Below, one piece after another: positions 17,412 through 26,775 of a stretch of 64,000 bases of DNA. Within the stretch, counting starts at the first letter, position 1, and each line of letters opens with the position of its first letter. The DNA comes from Cohnella phaseoli (lineage in GTDB: Bacteria > Bacillota > Bacilli > Paenibacillales > Paenibacillaceae). The translations under genes were made by a program, and so were the position numbers. The DNA lies in contig NZ_QRDZ01000012.1 of assembly GCF_003386235.1 (NCBI RefSeq), forward strand, positions 124,001-188,000. Direction: 5' to 3'. The notes under the pieces are model-generated. The model ran no database searches. It had not been told where the DNA came from and worked only from the letters and a program-made list of their open reading frames with translations.

Positions 17412-18275
17412 TTACCGGACTTGTATAACAAATGGAACTGTAGTGAGTTTACCCTCATACTGGAATTGCCCCCAAATCTTATAGATCCCCGCCTCGGGAA
17501 ATACAGTGTGAAACATAACGCTGCCTCCCGAGCTCATCTCTTCAGCGGCATGCACGTGAACATACACGTCAGCTGCGCTGTTCAGAATAACGCTATGCCC
17601 AGAAGCTCCTAGATAGGGTTCGAGCCTTCCAACCGGCTGAAGAGTTTCGGCATCGGAGAGTTGGAAGAGGAGCATGACCATTTCCCCGGCAATAATGTGA
17701 TCAAGACCTGAGCTGGCGGAAAGAGAAATATTCAGATCGCCCATTCTTTTGCTAGAGGAGTCATCGGGCAACGTCTCTACCTTCGGCGGCTTTTCACCGG
17801 CTACTGTGATCCATTGTTTATGAACGGTCATGTCCTGACGCTCGGGTATAAATTCGCTAATTAGAAGATAAGGACCGGCATGGGGGAAGGAAATTGGGAC
17901 TGTAAAGACGCCATCCCCCTCATATTCCGGATGAACGTGCATGAACGTACCCAGATCCTTGCTTACCACGATCAGATGCATCAGCTTGGTTCGATCTTCA
18001 GTAAACTTCTGCACAGGGATACCGGAAGAGTCCAGTACTAACAGCCTGATGTCGACGTCTCCTTCCCCGAAGGGCTTCCCGTCAGATTCAGCCGCAATAA
18101 CGCGATAACCTCTGTCGGTTATATTGGTCATTTGATCTTGTTGGACCATGGCCAGCAGACCTCGTGCAGGAGGTCTCTTATCCACATTGTCCCACTTGGT
18201 TCCGGAGCAGCCCGCGACCAGAGCTAAACCGATTATGAACGCCGCCATCTTTAGGGTGCTTTTTAGAATATTCAT
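17412..18275 (-). CDS. Lipoprotein with duplicated H-x12-H-x-H domain, function unknown
   Basis: This 287-residue lipoprotein (lipobox VAGC, Cys23) was not recognised as a named family member, although the halves resemble small YtkA-like secreted domains. Two homologous halves are visible. The first carries His100, His113 and His115 (MHLIVVSKDLGTFMHVHP); the second carries His227, His240 and His242 (GHSVILNSAADVYVHVHA). Both share the spacing H-x12-H-x-H and both are followed by FP-x-AG-x-Y. Such clustered histidines suggest extracellular metal binding, copper being one possibility, but this is inference. Its start overlaps the stop of the upstream membrane-protein gene by four bases, so the two are coupled. 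Codon use looks more AT-rich than the neighbours by eye. Confidence 0.7.
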   Translation of the reverse strand: MNILKSTLKMAAFIIGLALVAGCSGTKWDNVDKRPPARGLLAMVQQDQMTNITDRGYRVIAAESDGKPFGEGDVDIRLLVLDSSGIPVQKFTEDRTKLMHLIVVSKDLGTFMHVHPEYEGDGVFTVPISFPHAGPYLLISEFIPERQDMTVHKQWITVAGEKPPKVETLPDDSSSKRMGDLNISLSASSGLDHIIAGEMVMLLFQLSDAETLQPVGRLEPYLGASGHSVILNSAADVYVHVHAAEEMSSGGSVMFHTVFPEAGIYKIWGQFQYEGKLTTVPFVIQVR

Positions 18276-19309
18276 TGACTACCCCGAGCAGGCGAGATAG
18301 CAAGAATGCTTAATGCGAGGGACAAAAGCGAAGCTTGAACAATGGAGCCCACCCATAACTCCGGAGACCATCCAATTCCGCCCGACAACGCCATACTGAG
18401 AAAATAACTGCCCCACAGCGCCACAGGTACAGCTATCGCCAAAAATCGATAACCTCTCGTCGAGCTCCCTCCTAGTCGCCATTTGACATAGATTAAATCT
18501 GCAGCCAGTCCGCCCATAAGAGAGACGGGAATAGCCAAAATCTGCTGGAATCCGTCCAACACGCCCATAAGTACGCTAATAAATGTAAAGAGGAAGGTAA
18601 ATGAGCCAAAAGGAACTTGCCATCGCTTGAGCAGCAGGAATACCGGCGACATGAACAGCAAGGTGTTCAATAGAATGTAGGAAAGACCGCGAATCTCCAA
18701 ATCTTCGATTACTCGTATGCCGAAGAAGGGATCGGTTCGGCTTCTATACCACTCGATGACGTCCGGTGCGGGCAAATTGTAGCGAAACGTCCATAAGTAC
18801 ATCAGGAAAAAACTGACGACGCCTACGGTCAAAGCAGTAGAAAGCAGTATGGGGAAAAAGTGGCGCCATCCGGGTTGATCGGGAGAGAGCGCCCAACCGT
18901 AGCGAAAAGGGCTGCTAATAATCAATAGAGTTCCCAGCATTAACAGGAGATGAGACGGGCTGAGGAGAGCGTCCAGAGCTTGCTCTATGCCAAAGATCAG
19001 GTGCCAGCTCATATCGGCAATTCCGCCAAAAAGAAAAACAGCAACGCCGATCAAGCCCAGTCCATATCCTGTGGGGATTGCTTGCCGCCAAGTTCCCCCG
19101 TGCCGCCTCTTGTTCGCATAGATCAGCCCGACGATCCATAAGGCCGAAGCCACAAATCCGCTGTAAAGAATGGCGTGCCATGGCGTAAAAAAAGATTCGG
19201 GAACCCGATGATTGTGCGCATACCCGTCAACGAAAATACCGACTACCAACCATGTTCCCATAAGCATGGTAAGCATATGTACGCTAGTGTTAACCTTCAA
19301 CGTGTTCAT
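18272..19309 (-). CDS. Polytopic membrane protein, function unknown
   Basis: This 345-residue protein has about eight to ten hydrophobic segments and no recognised family. Histidines lie in or next to membrane segments: His11, the DGYAHNH stretch (28-34), FFTPWHAILY (His45), DMSWHLIFG (His103) and LLSPSHLLLMLG (His120). The start codon is preceded by GGGGG. It is translationally coupled (ATGA overlap) to the histidine-motif lipoprotein gene, so the pair probably forms a cell-surface complex, perhaps handling a metal ion or heme; this is inference. No transporter signature such as an ATPase or a major facilitator motif is seen. Confidence 0.65.
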   Translation of the reverse strand: MNTLKVNTSVHMLTMLMGTWLVVGIFVDGYAHNHRVPESFFTPWHAILYSGFVASALWIVGLIYANKRRHGGTWRQAIPTGYGLGLIGVAVFLFGGIADMSWHLIFGIEQALDALLSPSHLLLMLGTLLIISSPFRYGWALSPDQPGWRHFFPILLSTALTVGVVSFFLMYLWTFRYNLPAPDVIEWYRSRTDPFFGIRVIEDLEIRGLSYILLNTLLFMSPVFLLLKRWQVPFGSFTFLFTFISVLMGVLDGFQQILAIPVSLMGGLAADLIYVKWRLGGSSTRGYRFLAIAVPVALWGSYFLSMALSGGIGWSPELWVGSIVQASLLSLALSILAISPARGSQ

Positions 19310-19379
19310 TGCCGAGCCCCCTAACTTTCAAATAGATTTGTTTGGAGTATATTGGCTCCGGGTTTACAAAAGGTTCGCA

Positions 19380-19496
19380 ATGAAATTAGCCTTCAGCAAT
19401 ACGCGGAAATTGACAAGGATAGAAGCGCAAGCTATAAAAGAAGTATTGCTTGAACGAAACCGGATCACACAAGAGGTCGGTGAGGCGTCTTCATGA
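19380..19496 (+). CDS. Possible small ORF coupled to the locus B kinase
   Basis: A 38-codon frame starts at an ATG with AAAGG seven bases upstream and ends in a TGA that overlaps the kinase ATG in the ATGA arrangement. The peptide is basic and charged (TRKLTRIEAQAIKEVLLERN), with no membrane segment. It could be a leader that couples kinase translation, or a chance frame. I do not recognise it. Confidence 0.28.
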   Translation: MKLAFSNTRKLTRIEAQAIKEVLLERNRITQEVGEASS

Positions 19497-21271
19497 AGTA
19501 TTGGCAGAGAGTGCGTTTGCTCCAAAAGCTTATCCTGGTGTTTATTTTTTTTCTCATTATCCCGGTTTTGGTCATCGGGCTCTATTTATTTTCCACGAGT
19601 TTGCCGCTTGTGCAAAAAGAAAATCGCGAAATGCTGGAGAAGGTCGTCTATCAATTCAACGAAAATATTCAATACCGAATTACCGGATATCAAAATATTT
19701 TGATGCAAATGGCGTTCGATCCGAGAATCTCGGCAGCGCTTACACAGAAATATGAAAGATTGCAGGATGAGGTCGCAGCCCTTCAGCAAATGAATTCGCT
19801 CGTTAGCAGAACTCAGGCTTATTTTCCGATGAAACGCATTCAATTCTATAAAACCAATCCGACCTTGCACGAGGACGGAGGCACGATTTTGAACATAGAA
19901 AAGGCTTCTGTAAAAGAATGGTATCCTGCAATGGAAGCGGAGGAACGGCAGTTTTATTGGCATTTTAGCCGAAGCGGTCCCCCGACGTTTCACATCAGCA
20001 AATGGCTGGTCGACTACTTGAGCAACGAGAAATACGGCATCATTGATATCGAAGTGACGGCCGGCGCTTTGTTTGACCAGCTCTCAAGTCCGCTGGAATA
20101 CAGCGACAGTTGGATGGTTGTGGCTGACGCCGAAGGAAGGGCTTTAATCGATGCCAGGGATGTTCGAACAGGCGAGAACGTCAAGGAATTGGAGTACCTG
20201 AACAGGGCGTTCGCCGACAAGCGGGGCTGGTACGCAACGAAAATTGACGGCAAAATGAACCTGATTGTTTTTGAGACGAATCGACTGGGTTGGAAAATCG
20301 TTTCGGTTGTTAGCCAGGAATCGCTTTGGCAGAAGCTACGGCTCGTCAAGAACGCGGCGATCGTGGTCGGTATGTTGTTCGTCGGACTTACATTAGTCGT
20401 ACTCATCGGCTTCGGGGGGAGATTAACGAAGCGCTTGAACGCTCTAATTCGAAGCATGCGCAAAGTGCGGGACGGCGATCTGGGGCTAATGGTGAAAGTT
20501 CACGGGAATGATGAACTCGCCGATGTTGAGGCGGAATTTAATCGGATGTCGACGCAATTGGAGGAATCGGTCAAAGAAATCGCGGCAGCAAGAAGCGCGA
20601 CGGAAACGGAGAAGCTGCGTCTTCTCCAGGCGCAGATTAACCCGCATTTCTTGTATAATACGCTTGCGCTGGTGAAAAGCATGGCGATGGATATCGACTC
20701 GTCCGAAATTAGCGGCACGGTGGACGCGTTGGCCAAGTTTTTCCGGCTGGCGCTGAATCGAGGCGGCGATATTCTGCCGTTAAGCGAAGAACTGGAGCAT
20801 GTCCAAGCCTATTTGGACATTCACGAGCAGCGTTATCCGGGACGGATCGCGGTTGAATTCGATGTAGAGGAGCGGGCGTTGTCTTGCGAGATGATCAAGA
20901 TTACGCTGCAGCCGATTGTTGAGAACGCGTTGCTGCATGCTTTCGAAAGCACGGGCGGCAAGGGCAAAATCGGCATTCGCGCTCGGCTGCAGGGAGAGAA
21001 TGAGCTGTGCATTGAGATCATGGACAACGGCAAGGGCATGTCGGCGGAGCAATTGAACGAACTGCTGTTGGGCGGCGGCTCCGGCTTGCGCGAAACTGGC
21101 GGCGGTTTCGGTATTTTTAATGTCAATGAACGTCTTAAGCGGTACTTTGGCCCCTCCTGCAGGATGACGATCGACAGCTCGATCGGCCGAGGCACTAACG
21201 TACGGATCGTCATTCCGCAGACAATCGAACTCAGGCAATCTTCGTTAAATACATCTTTGGATCGGGGCTGA
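19493..21271 (+). CDS. YesM-type sensor histidine kinase, locus B
   Basis: This 592-residue kinase has membrane segments at about 13-36 and 282-305 around an extracellular sensor domain, then HAMP (about 305-360). The His_kinase domain has His385 in INPHFLYNTL, an N-box PIVENALLH, the G1 box DNGKGM and a glycine-rich region GGGFGIFNVNERL. The response regulator gene follows after seven bases. It probably senses an extracellular glycan fragment and controls the permease, receptor and enzyme genes at 23076-31851. It is typical of the family in length and order. Confidence 0.92.
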   Translation: MKYWQRVRLLQKLILVFIFFLIIPVLVIGLYLFSTSLPLVQKENREMLEKVVYQFNENIQYRITGYQNILMQMAFDPRISAALTQKYERLQDEVAALQQMNSLVSRTQAYFPMKRIQFYKTNPTLHEDGGTILNIEKASVKEWYPAMEAEERQFYWHFSRSGPPTFHISKWLVDYLSNEKYGIIDIEVTAGALFDQLSSPLEYSDSWMVVADAEGRALIDARDVRTGENVKELEYLNRAFADKRGWYATKIDGKMNLIVFETNRLGWKIVSVVSQESLWQKLRLVKNAAIVVGMLFVGLTLVVLIGFGGRLTKRLNALIRSMRKVRDGDLGLMVKVHGNDELADVEAEFNRMSTQLEESVKEIAAARSATETEKLRLLQAQINPHFLYNTLALVKSMAMDIDSSEISGTVDALAKFFRLALNRGGDILPLSEELEHVQAYLDIHEQRYPGRIAVEFDVEERALSCEMIKITLQPIVENALLHAFESTGGKGKIGIRARLQGENELCIEIMDNGKGMSAEQLNELLLGGGSGLRETGGGFGIFNVNERLKRYFGPSCRMTIDSSIGRGTNVRIVIPQTIELRQSSLNTSLDRG

Positions 21272-21278
21272 TATACAG

Positions 21279-22895
21279 ATGAAAATTTTCGTTGTCGATG
21301 ACGAAATCAGACAAAGACAATCGATTATTCGCCATGTGGATTGGAATCGTTACGAGATGAGAGTTACCGGCGAAGCGGAAGATGCCGCTGAAGCTCTCGC
21401 GCTCGCAGAGCTGGACCCGCCCGATCTTCTGATCACAGATATTAGGCTATTGGGGATGAGCGGGCTGGAGCTTTCATCCCGGATGAGTGTCTACAATCCG
21501 AAGCTGCGCATCATCATGGTAACGGGATATGAACAATTCGAATATGCCAAAACCGCGCTTGATCTCGGCGTCGACGCATTCCTCGTCAAGCCGATCGACT
21601 TTGGCAAATTGGCGGCAATCCTGGAGCAAATGCACGGCGAGAGGCTGATCGACATGAGGAAGACAGAGGAGGAGGCTCGGGTAAAGGACCAGCTTAAATC
21701 TTTCGCGCTTATTGCTCGGGAGAACCTCATGCAAGAGCTGATTCACGGTCTTCTTCTACACGAGAGCGAAGCGGCTGAGCGTGCCCGTTCACTGGGAATG
21801 TTCGCCGACGCCGTTCCGCGTTCGATCGCGATCGTCTCGATCGATTTCATTCCGCATCCCTCGCACACGAAGGAAGCCGCGACGCGAATCGCTCAAGCGG
21901 CAATTCGGAGGAGCGCAGACAAAGCTTGCGCCTCGCATATCGAAGAGACGACAGTGACCCCTCGCGGAGATTTGGTGCTCTTTGTGAAACAAGGGAATTC
22001 CCTTATTGGGGATCGGATGATGACCTTGCTGCTGGAAGAGATCGAGAGCGAAGCGGGAACAATCGGTCTATCCTCGATCTGCATCGGAGTAGGCCCTCCT
22101 GCGGAATCGCTGGTCGGCTTGAGCGAAAGCTACCGGCTTGCGAGAAGAGCGGTGAATTTGCGGCTGCTTGGGCGGACGGAACAAATCTTCTTTTGGCACG
22201 AGTTTATCGATCAGCCCGAACATTCAGGTAAAAGCTTGCAGGAGAGCAGCAACGAATTTTTTGAACGGATGGGAGCGGGGGACAGCCTGGGCAGCCGGAG
22301 TGCGCTTGGGGACCTGATGAGGGGATTGCTTGGCGACATCCGCATTCGAGGCTCGGAGATGAGGAGCTTGTGCCTCGAATGGGTGAGCAGAGCAAGCCGG
22401 ACAGCCGATGAAATCGGAGGCGCGGGCAAGCATCTGGGCTCGGAGAAGCAACTATGGGGGGAGCTTCTCGAGTGCGAGGATGAAATGGAGCTGCTGCAGA
22501 CGACGATTCGGATTTTGACGGGGTTCTGCGATTATATCGCGGACAAGAAGCTGAGCCATGCCCAGGTCATTGTCCGGAAGGCGCTGGATATGATGAACGC
22601 CCGCTACAAGGAAAATTTGTCGCTTAGCTCGGTTGCCGACGCGGTATTCCTCAGTCCCAATTATTTGGGGGCGTTATTGCGAGAGGAGTTGGGGCAATCC
22701 TTTACCGACCTGCTGATTCACATCCGGATCGCCCAAGCGAAGCAATTGCTGCACCACTCCGAGTTGAAGCTTTACGAGGTAGCGGAGAGCGTAGGGTATC
22801 AAAATATCGGGTATTTCACCGGTCTGTTCAAACGGATCACGGGGCTGTCGCCGAAGGAGTACAGAAACTTCGTCGGCGCAGCCGATGACGAATAA
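21279..22895 (+). CDS. YesN-type response regulator, locus B
   Basis: This 538-residue regulator has a receiver domain (DDE at residues 7-9, phosphoacceptor Asp54 in LITDIR, Lys in VKPIDF), a long middle region and a C-terminal AraC-type DNA-binding domain (about 438-535; LSPNYLGALLREELG and SVGYQNIGYFTGLFK). It follows the kinase and is closed by an intrinsic terminator. The likely target is the promoter at 23016-23044, which drives the transporter operon. Confidence 0.92.
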   Translation: MKIFVVDDEIRQRQSIIRHVDWNRYEMRVTGEAEDAAEALALAELDPPDLLITDIRLLGMSGLELSSRMSVYNPKLRIIMVTGYEQFEYAKTALDLGVDAFLVKPIDFGKLAAILEQMHGERLIDMRKTEEEARVKDQLKSFALIARENLMQELIHGLLLHESEAAERARSLGMFADAVPRSIAIVSIDFIPHPSHTKEAATRIAQAAIRRSADKACASHIEETTVTPRGDLVLFVKQGNSLIGDRMMTLLLEEIESEAGTIGLSSICIGVGPPAESLVGLSESYRLARRAVNLRLLGRTEQIFFWHEFIDQPEHSGKSLQESSNEFFERMGAGDSLGSRSALGDLMRGLLGDIRIRGSEMRSLCLEWVSRASRTADEIGGAGKHLGSEKQLWGELLECEDEMELLQTTIRILTGFCDYIADKKLSHAQVIVRKALDMMNARYKENLSLSSVADAVFLSPNYLGALLREELGQSFTDLLIHIRIAQAKQLLHHSELKLYEVAESVGYQNIGYFTGLFKRITGLSPKEYRNFVGAADDE

Positions 22896-22921
22896 AGCCC
22901 AAGCGCATGCTTTGCAAAGAT

Positions 22922-22962
22922 GACCGTTAGGAGACGCTGCGTCTCCTGGCGGTCTTGTTTTA
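22922..22962 (+). terminator. Intrinsic terminator after the locus B regulator
   Basis: GACCG, AGGAGACGC and their complements GCGTCTCCT, CGGTC form a long stem (22922-22954) with a small internal loop, followed by TTGTTTT. It separates the two-component genes from the transporter operon. Confidence 0.85.
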
Positions 22963-23015
22963 TTTGGATCTCGTCAAGATCGTGCGAGAGCAGCGGTAAT
23001 CGTGCGATAGGACGA

Positions 23016-23031
23016 TTGAGAACGCTTACCC
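23016..23031 (+). promoter_or_regulatory. Candidate CcpA cre site overlapping the locus B promoter
   Basis: TTGAGAACGCTTACCC matches the cre consensus WTGNNARCGNWWWCAW at all but the last two positions. It lies on the -35 element and the spacer, where CcpA binding would block the polymerase. The assignment rests on the consensus from Bacillus. Confidence 0.5.
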
Positions 23032-23044
23032 GACTCTCTATAGT
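23016..23044 (+). promoter_or_regulatory. Sigma-A promoter of the locus B transport operon
   Basis: TTGAGA (23016-23021) and TATAGT (23039-23044) are separated by exactly 17 bp. This is the best -35/-10 pair in the intergenic region, 32 bases before the GTG start at 23076. Confidence 0.65.
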
Positions 23045-23075
23045 TAATTTATACAGCTAAGATTGGAGTGATGTT

Positions 23076-23981
23076 GTGGGTTTCTCTGCAATAAAGAGGA
23101 AGGGAATGCTCCCCTTATATTTGTTTATCGTTCCGGGGATTGCGTTGGTCGTCATGTTCAACTACCTTCCGATGCTAGGCTTGCAGATGGCGTTCAGGGA
23201 TTACAACTTCAGGGAAGGCATTTGGGGCAGCCCATGGGTGGGATGGCAAAACTTCGAGGAATTTACGGCAAGCGCGGATTTTTGGAGAGCGATGGGCAAT
23301 ACGTTCCTGTTGACGATGCTGAGGCTGCTGTTTGTGTTTCCGACGACGATCTTGTTTGCATTATTGATTAATGAAATCCGGTCTTTCGCATTTAAGCGAT
23401 TCGTTCAATCGATGAGCTACCTTCCGCACTTCATTTCCTGGATCGTCGTTGTCGGTTTTCTGGACGCCTTCTTCTCGATCGACAGCGGAGGAGCGAATTC
23501 GCTGCTCGGGATCTTCGGAATCGAGCCGATCGCTTTTATGGGTTCGGAGACTTGGTTCCGCCCGATCTTTATTCTAAGCAGCATGTGGAAGGAAATCGGT
23601 TGGGGAACGATTCTGTACCTGGCGGCGATCGCCGGCATTAACCCCGCTCTATACGAAGCCGCGGAGCTGGACGGCGCCGGACGATTTAAGCAAATGCGTT
23701 ATATTACGCTGCCGAGCATTTTTCCGATCATCACGATCGTCTTCATCTTATCGATTCCGAGTCTGCTTAGCGTCGGCGCGGATCAGATCTACGCGATGAT
23801 CAATCCCGCGAATATCGGCGTGGCGGAAGTGATCGATACGTATGTGCTGCGGCTTGGGGTCGGTCAAGCCCAATATTCCATGACGACGGCAATCGGGCTT
23901 GTCATGAGCTTTATGACGACCTTCCTGCTCGTGTTAAGCAATTTCATATCGAAACGCATAGGCGGAGAGGGCATATGGTAA
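23076..23981 (+). CDS. ABC sugar permease, LplB type, locus B
   Basis: This 301-residue CUT1 permease has about six membrane segments and the EAA loop EAAELDGAGRF. The N-terminal stretch FNYLPMLGLQMAFRDYNF is typical of LplB-like proteins. The GTG start is supported by TGGAGTG just upstream. It overlaps the next permease gene by seven bases. It is the first gene of the locus B transport operon, behind a sigma-A promoter with an overlapping cre-like site. Confidence 0.93.
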   Translation: MGFSAIKRKGMLPLYLFIVPGIALVVMFNYLPMLGLQMAFRDYNFREGIWGSPWVGWQNFEEFTASADFWRAMGNTFLLTMLRLLFVFPTTILFALLINEIRSFAFKRFVQSMSYLPHFISWIVVVGFLDAFFSIDSGGANSLLGIFGIEPIAFMGSETWFRPIFILSSMWKEIGWGTILYLAAIAGINPALYEAAELDGAGRFKQMRYITLPSIFPIITIVFILSIPSLLSVGADQIYAMINPANIGVAEVIDTYVLRLGVGQAQYSMTTAIGLVMSFMTTFLLVLSNFISKRIGGEGIW

Positions 23982-24871
23982 CCAAACTCAATACGTTTAC
24001 GGTATTTAATTCGCTGCTAATGATTCTGTTCGCATTTTTGTCCGCTTATCCGATGTGGTATATTCTGGTTCTTTCCTTTAACGAAGGCGCGGACGCTGCG
24101 ATGGGCGGCATTTACTGGTGGCCGAGAAGCTTTACGATAGGCAACTACATCGTCATTTTGCAAAACGAAATCATATTAAATGCGTTCAAAATCAGCGTGC
24201 TCCGCACGGCGATCGGCACGATCGGTTCTCTGCTCGTTACTTCCATGGTCGCTTACGCACTGTCCCGGAAGGAGCTCCCGGGAAGAAGGCAGCTGACAAT
24301 TGTCTTTCTGTTCATCATGCTGTTTAACGGGGGGCTTATCCCGTTCTACATTCAGTTGATTCGGCTCGATCTCATCAACAGCTTCTGGGTGTTCGTCATT
24401 CCTAACCTGTTCAGCGTATGGAATATGCTTGTCATGAAAACGTCGTTTCAGAACAATATCCCGGAAAATGTGATCGAGTCCGTCAAAATCGACGGCGCAG
24501 GGTACGCGCGAATTTATTTCGCCATCATCCTGCCGTTCTCGATGCCGTTGCTGGCGGCACTAGGCTTGTTCACGGCCGTCTTTCATTGGAACGATTGGTT
24601 TACCGGGGCGTTCTTCGTGAACGATCTCCAGCTGCAACCTCTGCCTACGTATCTTCAACGCGTGATGAGCACCGTAGAAGCGAGCAATATGATCAGCGCC
24701 GGGCAGATGAGCGCGGCCAGAGACGCCGGCATGTACAATCCTGCCGCAGTGACGACGAAGTCGGTCCGGATGGCGACGATTATGCTGACGACATTGCCGA
24801 TCTTGCTCGTATATCCGTTTCTGCAGCGATATTTCGTCAAGGGGGTGCTAATCGGATCCGTTAAGGAATGA
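23975..24871 (+). CDS. ABC sugar permease, LplC/YtcP type, locus B
   Basis: This 298-residue partner permease has about six membrane segments, the EAA loop ESVKIDGAGYA and the family ending QRYFVKGVLIGSVKE. The overlap with the preceding gene implies coupled translation and equal amounts of the two subunits. The binding-lipoprotein gene follows after 56 bases. Confidence 0.93.
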   Translation: MVTKLNTFTVFNSLLMILFAFLSAYPMWYILVLSFNEGADAAMGGIYWWPRSFTIGNYIVILQNEIILNAFKISVLRTAIGTIGSLLVTSMVAYALSRKELPGRRQLTIVFLFIMLFNGGLIPFYIQLIRLDLINSFWVFVIPNLFSVWNMLVMKTSFQNNIPENVIESVKIDGAGYARIYFAIILPFSMPLLAALGLFTAVFHWNDWFTGAFFVNDLQLQPLPTYLQRVMSTVEASNMISAGQMSAARDAGMYNPAAVTTKSVRMATIMLTTLPILLVYPFLQRYFVKGVLIGSVKE

Positions 24872-24927
24872 ACGAAATGACAAAAGAAAAAACTTGAACA
24901 AACCATCCATGGGGAGGCACTACGAAA

Positions 24928-26742
24928 ATGAGCAAGAGATGGAAAAAGTGGGGTAAGACGGCGTTTGCAATGACCTTGAGCACGACCTTATTTGTAGGGT
25001 GCACCAATAAAGACAATGAAGCGACTTCCACGCCATCCCCGACTTCAAGCGGCGGAGCCGCAACGGAATCCGCGTCGAAGACGCCGGCGGGGGAAGAGAT
25101 TAACGGCTTCACTTTGTACAATCCGATATTGACAACGCCGATTAATCTGGACGGCGAAATCACGAAGATGATCATGGAAAAATCGGGCGTCCGGTGGGAT
25201 AAAGTCGAAATCGGCAACGGCAGCGATATCGCCCAACAAATCAATCTTAAGCTCGTCAGCGGAGAGTTCCCGGATGCGATTATTCTGGATGCCGAAAATG
25301 CGATGTGGTCGCGATTGATCAAGGAGCAGAAGCTGCTTCCGCTCGATAAGTACTTCGACAACGCGGCGGAATATCCGAATCTGGCGAAGATCGATAAGCG
25401 GCTGGTCGATTACTGGCGCGCAACGGACGGACATATCTACTTCGTGCCGATGGGGTATGAGCCGGTTCTGGACGAGCCTTCCGCCTGGCAAGGCAACGCC
25501 CAGGGGTTGTGGATTCAAGACGACCTTCTTGAGAAATCCGGGCTGAAGGTGGACGACATTAAGACAGTAGAAGGCTTCGAGCAGTATTTGAACGCGATTA
25601 AAGGTACGAAGGACGAGAAGGGCCGCTCGATTATCCCGTTGTCGTTGGGCGGGGAAAATTTTGCGGGACTAAATGTCGTGATGTCGATGTTCGGCGTAAG
25701 GACGATCGTCGGCGGAACCGGCTGGAACGAACAGGCCGACGGCTCGGCCCTGCCGGATTACAAAATGCCCGGCTTCAAGCAAGGCTTTCAATGGCTGAAT
25801 AAGCTTCATTTGAACGGGCTGTTGGACCCGGAAACCGCGTTCCACAAAAAAGATCTGTTCCTGGAAAAGGGGAATTCCTTGCGATTCGGCTCGATGCTCT
25901 TCGACGGTTGGGACAATCCGAATGCGAGCACGTTGAAAAATAACGGTATTGCGGACTCGATCACGTACAAAGCGCTGGAGTCGCAAGGGTTTCCGGAGGG
26001 CTGGTTCGTTCCTGCCTATCTGCCCGCCATTGAAGGAATCAAACCTGCGCAATACGCCAACTTCAGTCCTTTCGGCGGATTGGGAACCGGCATTAGCAGC
26101 ACGGCCAAAAATCCGGATCTGATCATGAAAGGGCTCGACTGGCATCAAACGCCGGAAGCGTTCATCCTGATGGAATACGGACCGGAGTCGATGGGCGCGT
26201 ACAAAATGGAAGACGGGGTCGTCGTTGTCAACGATGCGGTGTTCAGAGGGCCGGACTTCTGGGGCGGAGAAGGCATGACCAACGTGACCGAGAAAGGCTT
26301 CTTCTGGTGGAAATACCTCGGCAGCACGCTGCAGACGCATATTCCGACGATGGAGCCGCCTTGGACGGCTACGAACGCGATGCTGTACAAAGCCGAGGAG
26401 TTGAATCACGAGCAGGGAACATTTGGCCTGATTCCGGCCGTAAGTCGGACGAAGACGCTCATAGGCGGCCAGGTGGAGAAGTATAGCCCGGTACAGAACG
26501 ATATCAGAATGCAATATTACGCCAAAATGCTGCTCGCCAAAAACGAGAATGAATTCGAATCCGCTTACGAGCAGTTCTTGAACGAAATGAAGGTTCGCGG
26601 GCACGACGAGGAAACGATCGCCGAGTTCAACGAGCAGTATAAGGCTTACAAAGAAACGCCGGCGGGAAAAATCTCGATCGAGGTGAAAAGAACGCTGCCT
26701 CGAAACGTATACAGCGACAAGCCGGAAGTCATCGGTCGTTAA
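24928..26742 (+). CDS. Extracellular sugar-binding lipoprotein, long LplA type, locus B
   Basis: This 604-residue receptor, longer than usual, has a basic signal sequence with lipobox FVGC (Cys25), a Ser/Thr/Pro-rich linker and a large two-lobe binding domain. GGGGAGG precedes the start. It is cotranscribed with two permeases and two enzyme genes. The extra length and the surface-anchored enzyme downstream suggest large or branched oligosaccharides as ligand; this is inference. Confidence 0.9.
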   Translation: MSKRWKKWGKTAFAMTLSTTLFVGCTNKDNEATSTPSPTSSGGAATESASKTPAGEEINGFTLYNPILTTPINLDGEITKMIMEKSGVRWDKVEIGNGSDIAQQINLKLVSGEFPDAIILDAENAMWSRLIKEQKLLPLDKYFDNAAEYPNLAKIDKRLVDYWRATDGHIYFVPMGYEPVLDEPSAWQGNAQGLWIQDDLLEKSGLKVDDIKTVEGFEQYLNAIKGTKDEKGRSIIPLSLGGENFAGLNVVMSMFGVRTIVGGTGWNEQADGSALPDYKMPGFKQGFQWLNKLHLNGLLDPETAFHKKDLFLEKGNSLRFGSMLFDGWDNPNASTLKNNGIADSITYKALESQGFPEGWFVPAYLPAIEGIKPAQYANFSPFGGLGTGISSTAKNPDLIMKGLDWHQTPEAFILMEYGPESMGAYKMEDGVVVVNDAVFRGPDFWGGEGMTNVTEKGFFWWKYLGSTLQTHIPTMEPPWTATNAMLYKAEELNHEQGTFGLIPAVSRTKTLIGGQVEKYSPVQNDIRMQYYAKMLLAKNENEFESAYEQFLNEMKVRGHDEETIAEFNEQYKAYKETPAGKISIEVKRTLPRNVYSDKPEVIGR

Positions 26743-26775
26743 AACCATTTATAAGAATGCATTGGAGAGCTGATT

